The translations under genes were made by a program, and so were the position numbers. A DNA stretch of 64,000 bases from Actinophytocola sp050699935 (GTDB taxonomy: Bacteria; Actinomycetota; Actinomycetes; Mycobacteriales; Pseudonocardiaceae). Positions 35,034 to 43,204 of this stretch are shown one piece after another. The notes beneath the pieces are model-generated. The model was not told the DNA's origin. It saw nothing but the letters and a program-made list of their open reading frames with translations, and made no database searches. Positions within the stretch are counted from its first letter, which is position 1, and each line of letters begins with the position of its first letter. The stretch is from positions 24,131-88,130 of the forward strand of contig NZ_JBOHGB010000011.1 in the NCBI RefSeq assembly GCF_050699935.1, in the 5' to 3' direction.

Positions 35034-36695
35034 ATGTGGAAGCGGAACCGTGATGATGCCTTTCCCGACCGCTTCCTGCACGCCGCGGTCGTGGCTCCCG
35101 AGCGCGCGGCCGTCGTGCTCGACGGGGAGCTGCTGAACTACGGCGACCTGGCCGACGAGGCGGTCCTGGTCGCGCGCGGGCTGGTCGCCCGCGGTGTCGC
35201 GCCGGGCGACGCCGTCGGCGTCCTGGCGCCCACCTCGCGCTGCTTCCTGGTGTCGCTGCTCGGCGCCGCGCTGGCCGGTGTGCGCGTCGTGCCCATCAAC
35301 ACTCGCTTCCGGCGACGCGAGCTCTCCTTCGTGATCGCCAAGGCGGAGCTGTCCGTGCTGATCACCACCAGTCTGCTGGACGCCGGCCTCGACCTGGTAG
35401 CGCTGCTCCACTCCGCGTTGCCGGACCTGAAGGACCACCAGCACGACCAGGCTGACTTCGCCACCGCGCCGCAGCTACGTGCGGTGGTGGGCATGGGCAT
35501 GGCCGACCTACCCGGGATCATGTCCGGCGACCGCTTCTACCGCGACGCCGAGAGCGTCGACCCGCAGGTGGTCCGCGACCGGTTCGAGCAGGTGTCCCGC
35601 GACGACGTGGCGGTCGTCTCGTTCACGTCGGGCACGACGTCCAACCCGAAGGGCTGCCTGATCCGGCACGGGTCGATGGTCGAGATGTGGGACGCGTCGG
35701 CGGCCCGCCTCGGCATCCGCGAGCGCGACGTGTGCTGGATCCCCTCGCCGATGTTCCATGCGGCGGGGTACGGCGGAGTCGGTGTGCTGGCCGGCGTCAA
35801 GGGCACGGTGCTGACGCAGTCGCACTTCCAGCCCGCAGAGGCTGCCCGGTTGATGGCCGAGCACCGGCCGCGTATTTGGTACTCGCCGTTCCCGCCGGTG
35901 ACCGATGCGGTGGTCGAAGCGGCTCCCGCGGCTGGCTACGACCTCGGGACCGTGGAGGCGGCGGTCTATGTCGCCCAGACTCCCGAGCGCTTCGACTGGC
36001 TGAGCGCGAAGTTGAGCAACGCCGGCATCGTCCAGCCGTACGGCCTGACCGAATCGACCCTCTTCGTGACCCTGGGCGACCCCGCCGAGGCGTATGACGT
36101 GCGCAAGTCCGGCACCGGCCAGGTCTTCCATCGGGTCGAGATGCGGCTCATAGATCCGGAGACAGGGTCCGAGGCCAACCTGGGCGACTTCGGCGAGATC
36201 CAGTTCCGTGGGTTCAACGCCTTCATCGGCTACCTCTCCGAACCGGAGCTCACGGCCGCGACGCTACTGGACGGCGGCTGGGTGCGTACCGGGGATCTCG
36301 GACGCATCAACGAGTTCGGCCAGCTGCAGTGCGTCGGCCGCCTCAAGGACATGCTCAAGGTCGGCGGCGAGAACGTTTCCGCGCTCGAGGTCGAGGCGCA
36401 CCTCCAGACCCACCCGGCGATCAAGCTGGCGCAGGTGGTGGCTGCTCCTGATGAGCGGCTGCAGGAGGTGCCCTGTGCCTACGTCGAACTCGAGGCGGGG
36501 CACGACCTGACCGCCGACGACGTGGTGGCGCACTGCACCGGCGAGATCGCTCGCTACAAGATCCCCAGATACGTGCGGTTCGTCGACTCCTGGCCGATGT
36601 CGACGACCAAGATCCGCAAGGCCGAACTTCGTGGGTGGATCGCAGCCGAGGTGGCCGAGCAGGGCGAGGACGTGGCACTGGCCCGTGAGCAGTGA
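35034..36695 (+). CDS. Acyl-CoA synthetase (AMP-binding, FadD-type)
   Basis: A 553-residue ANL enzyme that activates a carboxylic acid with ATP and CoA. Motifs in order: VVSFTSGTTSNPKGCL (P-loop-like A3), WIPSPMFHAAGYGG, VQPYGLTESTLFV (A5), GGWVRTGDLGRI (A7), GRLKDMLKVGGENVSALEVE (A8) and a C-terminal STTKIRKAELR (catalytic Lys). A GGAG site precedes ATG 35034, with operator site 8 upstream. It likely activates the cargo of the TRAP importer. Confidence 0.92.
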   Translation: MWKRNRDDAFPDRFLHAAVVAPERAAVVLDGELLNYGDLADEAVLVARGLVARGVAPGDAVGVLAPTSRCFLVSLLGAALAGVRVVPINTRFRRRELSFVIAKAELSVLITTSLLDAGLDLVALLHSALPDLKDHQHDQADFATAPQLRAVVGMGMADLPGIMSGDRFYRDAESVDPQVVRDRFEQVSRDDVAVVSFTSGTTSNPKGCLIRHGSMVEMWDASAARLGIRERDVCWIPSPMFHAAGYGGVGVLAGVKGTVLTQSHFQPAEAARLMAEHRPRIWYSPFPPVTDAVVEAAPAAGYDLGTVEAAVYVAQTPERFDWLSAKLSNAGIVQPYGLTESTLFVTLGDPAEAYDVRKSGTGQVFHRVEMRLIDPETGSEANLGDFGEIQFRGFNAFIGYLSEPELTAATLLDGGWVRTGDLGRINEFGQLQCVGRLKDMLKVGGENVSALEVEAHLQTHPAIKLAQVVAAPDERLQEVPCAYVELEAGHDLTADDVVAHCTGEIARYKIPRYVRFVDSWPMSTTKIRKAELRGWIAAEVAEQGEDVALAREQ

Positions 36696-36726
36696 GCGTC
36701 TTGTTCGGCGAGGAACAGGAGTGGAC

Positions 36727-37884
36727 ATGGACGACCGGGCGGACGACCGTGCTCTTATCGAGGAAGGCGTGTCTCGACGCTGCGCCGACTATCCGGACGA
36801 CTATTGGTCCGAGCTCGACCAGAAGCACGAGTTCCCGTGGGCGTTCTATGTCGACATGGCCAAGGACGGCTGGGTCGGGCTCTCGATCCCTGAGGAGTAC
36901 GGCGGCGGCGGGCGCGGCATCACGGACTGCGCGGTGATGATGCGCGCGATCGCCGAGTCGGGTGCCGCGATGAATGGCTGCACGCCCTTGCACCTGACCA
37001 TCTTCGGGCTGATGCCGGTCGTGAAGTTCGGCTCCGACGAGCTCAAGGCCGAGTTCCTTCCCCGAGCCGCGGCCGGGGACCTGCACGTCGCGTTCGGTGT
37101 GACCGAGCCCGATGCCGGCACTGACACCTCACAGATCCGCACCCGTGCCGAGCGCCGAGGCGACGGATGGGTCGTCAACGGGCAGAAGATCTGGACCTCC
37201 AAGGCGATGGAGTCCGAAGTGGTGCTGCTGCTGGCCCGGACTGGCGCTGCGGACAAGGGCCGGTTCGACGGCCTGAGCCTCTTCCTGGCCGACCTCGACC
37301 CGGCGTACGTCACGATCCGGCCGATCCCCAAGCTCGGCCGGAACGCCGTTGCCAGCTGCGAGACCTTCTACGAGAACCTGCCGGTGCCCGGCGGGCGTCT
37401 GGTCGGCGAGGAAGGACGCGGCTTCGAGCACCTGCTCCACGGTCTCAACGCCGAGCGGATCCTCCTCGCCTCCGAGGCGGTCGGGATCGGCTTCGCCGCC
37501 GTGCGGCGGGCGACGCGCTACGCCCAGGAGCGCGTGGTCTTCGGACGCCCGATCGGAGCCAACCAGGCGCTGAGCCATCCACTGGCCAGCGCCTTCGCCC
37601 AACTCACCGCGGCGTGGGAACTGTGCCTAGTCGCCGCCCGCCGGTACGACGCCGGGCTGCCCTGCGGCGAACAGGCCAACATGGCCAAGTACCTCGCCGC
37701 CGAGGCGGGCTTCGACGCAGCCGACCGCGCCCTGCAGACCTTCGGCGGCCTCGGCTATGCCGTCGAGTGCCACATCGAGCGCTACTGGCGCGAGGCGCGC
37801 CTGCTCCGCCTGGCCCCCGTCAGCCAAGAGATGACCCTCAACTACCTCGCTCAGCGAACGCTCGGCCTTCCCCGCGGCTATTGA
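36727..37884 (+). CDS. Acyl-CoA dehydrogenase
   Basis: A 385-residue FAD acyl-CoA dehydrogenase. Start ATG 36727 is preceded by AGGA with six bases spacing; an in-frame GTG six bases earlier is possible. Signature parts are DGWVGLSIPEEYGGGGRGIT, HVAFGVTEPDAGTDTSQIRT (FAD/substrate), WVVNGQKIWTS, YAQERVVFGRPIGANQALSH and QTFGGLGYAVECHIERYWREAR. The last holds the catalytic Glu region (AVECHIERY). It makes the enoyl-CoA for the MaoC hydratase. Confidence 0.92.
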   Translation: MDDRADDRALIEEGVSRRCADYPDDYWSELDQKHEFPWAFYVDMAKDGWVGLSIPEEYGGGGRGITDCAVMMRAIAESGAAMNGCTPLHLTIFGLMPVVKFGSDELKAEFLPRAAAGDLHVAFGVTEPDAGTDTSQIRTRAERRGDGWVVNGQKIWTSKAMESEVVLLLARTGAADKGRFDGLSLFLADLDPAYVTIRPIPKLGRNAVASCETFYENLPVPGGRLVGEEGRGFEHLLHGLNAERILLASEAVGIGFAAVRRATRYAQERVVFGRPIGANQALSHPLASAFAQLTAAWELCLVAARRYDAGLPCGEQANMAKYLAAEAGFDAADRALQTFGGLGYAVECHIERYWREARLLRLAPVSQEMTLNYLAQRTLGLPRGY

Positions 37885-38711
37885 TGCGTTCACGGCCGGC
37901 GAGATCCGCGTCCAGCACGCTGCCTCCGGCATCAACGACCAGGCCCACGGCGCGGGTCGACCTCGGCCAGCGGGAACGCCGACAGGACGTGGGCGGTGTG
38001 GTGGCGGAGCCGCTCACCACGCGGGGGAGGAAGTAGGCATGCCAGGTCGGCTGCTGCTGTGCTCGCCGATGCTCCGGTCGCCGGTGGCGGGGCCATCGAC
38101 GCTGCCCACACGCCGTGTCGACCTCGTCGACGGTGACGCCAGCGGCGCCGAGACAGTAGCTCCCGGTCCTGGGCTCCGCGACAATGTGGACAGTCCGGGA
38201 GCAGGTTGCCCGGCGCCCGGGCCGCAGCAGCACGTCGTAGTGGGCGAACAGCGCCGCCAGTCGCCAGCCGCGCCACAGCGCGAGCGCCCGCTCGACGTCG
38301 CGCCGCCGCACGATCGTCCACCTCCACCATCAAACGTCACGTGCGAAACACCCGTTGACCTGTCGAGACATGGTGGCGGGCGATCTTGTCTATCTGTCCG
38401 TTGTGGACGGTGACACGTAAGCCTGGAGCACCTGGAGCACGGCCGCTGACCGAGGTGAAACAGGGTCGAACGCTTGCTCCAGGGTGGTGGCGGCGGTGCC
38501 GAGGAGACTGCCGGGTAGATCGGCGCCATGTTCAGAATGGCCAATGCCAGCGACAAGATGGCGGCAATCTTGACTGCCGCGAGCCCCGAGGAGACATCAA
38601 GCGACGTGGCTAGCACCGCCGGCAAACACCACACCGCAAGCAGGGCACCGCGGTCCCAGCACCACGCAGGGACGACTCCTCCGCGCTGATGACCGCATAG
38701 GACCTCGGCGA
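37885..38711. other. Gene-poor stretch with decayed coding
   Basis: No intact gene. On the minus strand one can read DVERALALWRGWRLAALFAH, followed by YDVLLRPG, at about 38310-38210, faintly like amidase C termini, and a hydrophobic AAVKIAAILSLALAILNMAP at about 38590-38530. I cannot assign either. The good-looking operator at 38465 suggests a lost member of the TetR regulon was here. Confidence 0.4.
38465..38478. promoter_or_regulatory. TetR-type operator, site 9 (orphan)
   Basis: GTCGAACGCTTGCT, with a good right arm and weak left arm. No intact gene follows in either direction, so it may be a relic of a lost transcription unit. Confidence 0.45.
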
Positions 38712-39080
38712 TCAGGCGATGCGCTGTCCCTGCTCACACAACACGGTCGCGCCCTGTTCGACGGCGTGGAGCGCGGCCGCGAGCCGGTCGGCCAACAGCG
38801 GCTTCACCAGCAGCCGCCCCAACGGCCGATCCCAACCCAGCTCCTCACCCAGCTCACGGACGGCCGCATCCCACGGAGACTCGTCGGCCTCCACCGCGCC
38901 GCCGGGGATCTCCCAGTTCGGCTTGTAGGACGGCTCGACCAGCAGCACCCGCCCAGCCTTGTCACGGAACAGCACCCCGGCGGCCATGCGCTTGCGGGCC
39001 AGCCCGGCCACGTACTGGTCCACCGGCAACACGGCGGCGGCTGCGGGTGTAACAGGGTCCGGCGTGGTCACCTGCGGCAC
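38712..39080 (-). pseudogene. NUDIX hydrolase with internal deletion
   Basis: A 122-residue frame carrying an intact NUDIX box, GGAVEADESPWDAAVRELGE then ELG (Gx5Ex7REUxEExGU), in an N-terminal part with MAAGVLFRDKAGRVLLVEPS. Directly after the box the sequence jumps to a tail (LLVKPLLADRLAAALHAVEQ, TVLCEQGQRIA), so about 50-60 residues of the beta-sheet that NUDIX enzymes (usually 150-170 residues) need are missing. It may be an inactive remnant rather than a short active enzyme. Confidence 0.6.
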
Positions 39081-39251
39081 GATACCCAGCCCGTGCCGAT
39101 CCAGCGCGCCAAAAAAACCACCCTGGACTACTCGGTTGAGGGCGGGTCCTGGCGATCTACCGATGGCCGGTACGCCCCACCCACCATCGATTCGAGTAAC
39201 CCGCGCCTATTGCCGGGCGCTCTGAGCTGCTGACGGCACCGTTCACGCGAC

Positions 39252-39275
39252 CCCTACGGACACGTGTCCGTAGGG
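39252..39275. promoter_or_regulatory. Perfect 24-bp palindrome
   Basis: Two 12-base arms, CCCTACGGACAC and GTGTCCGTAGGG, without spacer, 100 bp upstream of the PPOX-fold gene. The inner ACGGACACGTGTCCGT has the look of a TetR-family operator. It can also form a hairpin, but the absence of a loop and of a U-tract makes a terminator less likely. Confidence 0.55.
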
Positions 39276-39374
39276 CGCGGGGAAAGTTTGGCAAGGATGT
39301 CGAGAACGGCGTGACGACTCCGTCCCAGGGGCAGAAGCGACCACCATGGTCGCACCGCCCTCAGGAGGCCCACC

Positions 39375-39917
39375 ATGACGAACGACCAGATCACCGAGAT
39401 CCTCAAACGCCCGTTGAGCCAGGAGATGCTGGCTCGTGACCTCTGCCGCCTGGCCTACGTGGCCAAGGATGGGACACCGCGGAACATCCCGATCGCCTTC
39501 GCCTGGAACGGCAAGGAGGCCGTGATGTGCACGTCGAAGAACGCCCCGAAGCTGGCTTCGCTCCGTCAGAACCCGACCGTCGCCATCACGATCGACACCG
39601 AGGTGCACCCGCCCAAGATCCTGCTCGTGCGCGGCACTGTTGAACTCGACGAGGTGGACGGCATTCCCGAGGAGTACCTCGAGATGAACGGCTCCTACGA
39701 GATGACGGCCGAGCAACGGGTCGAGTGGGAGGCCGAGGTCCGCTCGCTCTACGACGGCATGGTCCGCATCGTGATGACGCCGACGTGGGCGAAGCTGATC
39801 GACTTCGAGACGACCTTGCCCAGCGCCGTCGAGGAACTCGTCCAGCAGCGTGCGGAACGTCAGCAGCAGAGTGGCAACAGCGTGCGGTCCGACGAGCCAG
39901 GAACGTCGAAGTCATGA
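39375..39917 (+). CDS. Pyridoxamine-5'-phosphate-oxidase-fold (split barrel) flavin/F420-binding protein
   Basis: A 180-residue split beta-barrel protein. Diagnostic is MLARDLCRLAYVAKDGTPRN, IPIAFAWNGKEAVMCTSKNAPK, LASLRQNPTVAITIDTEVHP and ILLVRGTVELDEVDG, as in the PNPOx/DDN-like (FDOR-B) group. Cofactor may be FMN or F420. Start ATG 39375 follows AGGAGG. The next (dead) DHFR-like gene overlaps its stop by 3 bp. Confidence 0.82.
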   Translation: MTNDQITEILKRPLSQEMLARDLCRLAYVAKDGTPRNIPIAFAWNGKEAVMCTSKNAPKLASLRQNPTVAITIDTEVHPPKILLVRGTVELDEVDGIPEEYLEMNGSYEMTAEQRVEWEAEVRSLYDGMVRIVMTPTWAKLIDFETTLPSAVEELVQQRAERQQQSGNSVRSDEPGTSKS

Positions 39918-40445
39918 CTATCCGGCGCATGGAGCGAGCCACCCCGCCTCGACCGGAGAAGCCCACCACCCGGCCGGAACCAGTGGGTAACCGTCGACAA
40001 CATCGCCGCGGAGGAGGACGGCGGGCTCGGCACGATGATTCTCGGCGCGAATACCTACGCCCAGGCCAAGGACTACTGGCCGTACGCCGACGACCAGGGC
40101 GAGTACGGCGAGAAGCTCAACAACCTCACCAAGTTCGTCGCTTCGTCGAAGCTGGATGCCGTCCCCCGGGGCCGACTTTCCCGCCGCGACCGTGACGCGC
40201 GACCCGGTCGCCACCATCCGCAAGCTCAAGGAGCAGAGCGGCAAGGACATCTGGCTGTGGGGAAGCTTGAAACTCATGCACTCCCTGTTGGACGCGGGCG
40301 TCGTCGACGAGATCACCCTGCTCGTCTGCCCAGCGTCACGCGGCGACGGAACACGCATTTCAAGGATCGGCAAGACCTGAATCCGGTCGAGGCCACATCG
40401 TTCGAAAACGGCGTGGTACGTCTGCGCTACGAGATCATGAAATAG
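39915..40445 (+). pseudogene. Dihydrofolate-reductase-fold (RibD C-terminal-like) protein, frameshifted
   Basis: Family parts appear in order over different frames: LGTMILGANTYAQAKDYWPY and NLTKFVASSKLDA in the first, FPAATVTRDPVATIRKLKEQ then SGKDIWLWGSLKLMHSLLDA and VVDEITLLVCP in the second, and EATSFENGVVRLRYEIMK at the end in the first again. Frameshifts fall near 40160 and 40360, and the N-terminal MxSLDG part is missing. This small DHFR-like family often sits beside split-barrel genes. Confidence 0.82.
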
Positions 40446-40447
40446 GC

Positions 40448-40700
40448 GGACAGTTCTGACTCCAATGCAGATCAGCGTCGAGACTCGCTCAGGGAATACA
40501 TCGCGCACGGACGACGCACCGGCGGTCGGGTTAAGCGAGGCGCCCGCAGAGTTCAGGGCCCAGGCGGTTCGGCCGGCGGCGACGCTGCGCAAATCAGGGA
40601 ATGGGCCCAGGCGAACGACATTGAACTCGCAGCCCGCGGCCGGATACACGCTCAGGTAGTCGATGCGTATCGGCAGGCGCAGGCTGACCAGAAGGCGGCA
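40448..40700 (+). pseudogene. lsr2: lsr2 remnant (central and C-terminal part)
   Basis: One open frame reads SLREYIAHGRRTGGRVKRGA then GDAAQIREWAQANDIELAAR and GRIHAQVVDAYRQAQAD. These match the linker and the DNA-binding C-terminal domain of the Lsr2 xenogeneic silencer (IREWAKANGYEVSDRGRIPA). The N-terminal dimerisation beta-sheet is missing; the frame begins just after the DHFR-like remnant and then runs on, without stop, through the riboswitch and exporter gene. Confidence 0.75.
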
Positions 40701-40956
40701 GTGGCAGAGAATGGGAAGCCCCGGGCGCCGTTCTCGTGCAATGAAGGACTGATCTCTCGACTGTCTACGCGTGGATTTCTTGAGTGGCGAAACGTTGTAT
40801 TCCGAGGAGCTTATCCGCACTACGATCGGTTGGGCGCATCGGGCTGGCATTTCGACTTCTCCCGTTGTCGGCGGCTGCGTGAGGCCAGGGGCGGGCCAGC
40901 GGCCTACATGCCTGTAGACGGAGTAGACTTGTTGTCGTCAGTCGGTAATCTGACTG

Positions 40957-40996
40957 CCGGACGAGGGAGCCGTACCCGGAGCGCGACAAGACGGCC
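40957..40996 (+). ncRNA. Guanidine-III riboswitch (ykkC-III)
   Basis: The sequence CCGGACGAGGGAGCCG, TACCCGG, GCGCGACAAGACGGCC matches the guanidine-III class nearly base for base: the CCGG.ACGAG 5' segment, CCGUACCCGG hairpin part, and ACAAGACGGC 3' segment. GCCGT (about 40969-40973) pairs with ACGGC (40991-40995) to form the pseudoknot. The GGGAG ribosome site of the exporter begins four bases later, so ligand binding should gate translation initiation. It sits before a guanidinium exporter of the SMR family, the usual partner. Confidence 0.9.
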
Positions 40997-41009
40997 ACTG
41001 GGAGTGGTC

Positions 41010-41324
41010 GTGGCTTGGCTCGTGCTCGTTGTGTCCGGCGTCTTGGAGTCGGTGTGGGCGGTAGCGCTCGGGAAGACCGAGGGCTTCTCTCGCCCGGTAC
41101 CCTCCATCGTCTTTTTCGTTGCCCTCGCGGCCAGCATGGGTGGGTTGGCTTACGCCATGCGTACTGTGCCGGTCGGCACCGCCTATGCGGTCTGGGTGGG
41201 CGTCGGCGCGTCCCTGACGGTGGCGTTCATCATGCTGACCGGTGAGGAACCGGTCAGCATGATCAAACTTTTCCTGCTGCTCGGACTGATCGGTTGTGTC
41301 GTCGGGCTCAAGCTTGCGCACTGA
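41010..41324 (+). CDS. sugE: SMR-family guanidinium exporter (Gdx/SugE)
   Basis: A 104-residue four-helix SMR protein, start GTG 41010 (GGGAG five bases before), giving VAWLVLVVSGVLESVWAVAL. The Glu in TM1 (VLESVWAVALGKTEGFSR) is the essential proton/substrate-coupling residue, and the second helix FFVALAASMGGLAYAM and the TAYAVWVGVGASLTVAF are those of SugE/Gdx. The guanidine-III riboswitch directly upstream supports guanidinium as substrate rather than quaternary ammonium drugs. Confidence 0.92.
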   Translation: MAWLVLVVSGVLESVWAVALGKTEGFSRPVPSIVFFVALAASMGGLAYAMRTVPVGTAYAVWVGVGASLTVAFIMLTGEEPVSMIKLFLLLGLIGCVVGLKLAH

Positions 41325-41442
41325 CTGACGTCCGCCTATCGATATGACTGCAGCTTGTGCGGTGATGTCAATGTTGCTGCGAGGTTGTCAGTGGACCTCC
41401 TCCCGCTGAAAAGGGGCTCGGGCGAGGACGGGAATACCGAGG

Positions 41443-41646
41443 TCAACAGTGGGGGCGGGCGGCCCGGCGTTGGGTGTCGTCCCGTTTGGCTCGCAGGAAG
41501 CATCTTGGGTTGATGTGCAGCATCGGGCAGCGGATGCAGGCGTGCTGGTCGAGGAAGGCGACGTGGTGGCGGACGATGTCCTCGTCGAAGACGGCGACGC
41601 AGCCGCGGGTGGTTTGGATGTTGAGGTGGCCGAGCAGGGCTGCGCG
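41443..41646 (-). pseudogene. Tyrosine recombinase/integrase C-terminal remnant
   Basis: The minus-strand frame reads AALLGHLNIQTTRGCVAVFD, EDIVRHHVAFLDQ, then HACIRCPMLHINPRCFLR. LGHLNIQTTRGY.AVF is the conserved catalytic C-terminal segment of phage-type integrases (the tyrosine position is Cys here, TTRGC), and HACIRCPMLHINP is a tail found in the same actinobacterial integrases. The part between them is deleted. It is a trace of an integrative element. Confidence 0.7.
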
Positions 41647-42056
41647 GAACGACAGTCGCCAAGGAGGGTTCGGACCGGCCATTGTGGACCTCGCCGTCGC
41701 CGGTGGGTTGATCGAAGCGTGCGAGTCCACGGATGCCTCGGTGTTCACCTGGCGCGGGCGCATGGTTGACGAGCGTGGCGCTACGCATCGTGCGGAAACC
41801 CCGGAGCGGGGGAGATTGGCTGGCCTGACATGTGCACTCGTCCACAGTGCACAGTCCGGCGGCCGGTGCGTGTCACCTGACACGCCTGGACTCAGGGTGA
41901 TTACGCACGGTGAACCTCTACTGCTTGGAGTGATAGAGGGTGCGGTGGGTCATCAGTGGCTCAGGGCTAAGTCCCTGCTCAGGCATCGCTTGACATGGGC
42001 AGCCCTGCAGTAGACCATCATCAGGTACCTAATACATCACATTCACGGAGGGCTCC
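41647..42056. other. Intergenic stretch upstream of the ABC importer
   Basis: About 410 bases without a supportable gene. Its right end carries an AT-rich segment (CAGGTACCTAATACATCACATTC near 42030) and then the GGAGGG ribosome site of the binding protein, so the promoter of the ABC operon is most likely here. Short open frames left of that lack motifs. Confidence 0.4.
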
Positions 42057-43160
42057 ATGGGCCGTGTGACGACCCCGAAGGCGTGGTCGGTTGGCGCTAC
42101 CGAGACCGCTTGGTTTCGCCGGTCCCTGCGGCGGTGGAAGGTGGTAATCGCCGCGACTGTCCTCCTGCTACCAGTCGCGTGCTCGGATGCGGATTCGAGC
42201 GAATCCCCTCAGGGCAATTCCTCGTCCGTGACCTCCGTCAACTTCGCCACGGCCACCACGCCGCTTTCGCTGGGAATACCGCTCTTGGCCGTGGCCGCGG
42301 ACACTTTTGCCGAGCACGGTCTGGACGTGACCTACACACAGACGCGGGGGAGTACCGACACCGTCGCGGCGATGCTCAACGGTGACCTCGACGTGGCGGC
42401 GTTGGGCTCCAGCGCAGTAGTCGCCGCCATCGGCGAGGGGGCTGACTTCGTGTTCCTGGGCGGTGGTGCCGCTCCGGCGAACATCGTCCTGCTCCGACCG
42501 GACAAGGCAGAGGAGTCGGGCGTGTCGGAGAATGCGTCGCCGCGGGAACGGATTCAGGCACTTCGGGGACTGAAGATCGGTACCGCCACGGCCGGTTCGG
42601 CAAACGACCTGTTCCTTCGGCTCATCCTTCAGGCCGGCGGGTTGGATCCCGATCGAGACGTGACGATCATCAATGTCGCGGACTTTCCGACGCTAAGCGA
42701 CGGGTTGACCCAAGGACAGTACGACGCCGTCTCGCATGCCGCGGGTGTCGGGCTCGAACGGAACATCCTCGATGGAAGCGGACTCAAGTGGATCTCCCTT
42801 CCCGATGGTGATGTACCCGAGATCGGCGCTCTGTTTGCGAGCGTTGCGGCCACAAGGAACTGGGTCGAACAGAATCCGGAGGCCGCCGATGCGGTGTACC
42901 AGTCGCTGAACGACGCGTATGCGATGTTCGACGACGATGCCGAGAGCGCGGGTGAGATGCTCAGGACCGAGTACTACAGCGACACCGACCCGGAGGCCTT
43001 CCAACTCGGGTTCGAACTCAACGCTCCGACCTGGTCGCCGAACGCCAAGATCACCAAAGAACTGTTCGATGGTCTCATCAAGTCGATGAATGAGTCCGGG
43101 GAGACGGACTACTCGGACATCGCCTACGAAGACATCGTCCTGAAGGCGGCACAGGAATAG
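42057..43160 (+). CDS. ABC transporter substrate-binding lipoprotein (NitT/TauT type)
   Basis: A 367-residue binding protein with basic start, hydrophobic core and lipobox LPVAC (Cys about residue 42), then SSNS-rich linker. The mature domain has the SsuA/THI5-like pattern: FATATTPLSLGIPLLAVAAD, VTYTQTRGSTDTVAAMLNGD and LDVAALGSSAVVAAIGEG, then LRGLKIGTATAGSANDLFLR. The ligand is unknown but should be an organic acid or amine taken up for the downstream catabolic enzymes. Confidence 0.88.
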   Translation: MGRVTTPKAWSVGATETAWFRRSLRRWKVVIAATVLLLPVACSDADSSESPQGNSSSVTSVNFATATTPLSLGIPLLAVAADTFAEHGLDVTYTQTRGSTDTVAAMLNGDLDVAALGSSAVVAAIGEGADFVFLGGGAAPANIVLLRPDKAEESGVSENASPRERIQALRGLKIGTATAGSANDLFLRLILQAGGLDPDRDVTIINVADFPTLSDGLTQGQYDAVSHAAGVGLERNILDGSGLKWISLPDGDVPEIGALFASVAATRNWVEQNPEAADAVYQSLNDAYAMFDDDAESAGEMLRTEYYSDTDPEAFQLGFELNAPTWSPNAKITKELFDGLIKSMNESGETDYSDIAYEDIVLKAAQE

Positions 43161-43204
43161 TCACCGAGTCAACTAGCCGGCGGGCAACGATCGTGGAGGT
43201 CGAT

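Noticed and set aside
35138..35521. Minus-strand frames within the acyl-CoA synthetase gene
   Set aside because: Overlap a complete AMP-binding enzyme; no motifs.
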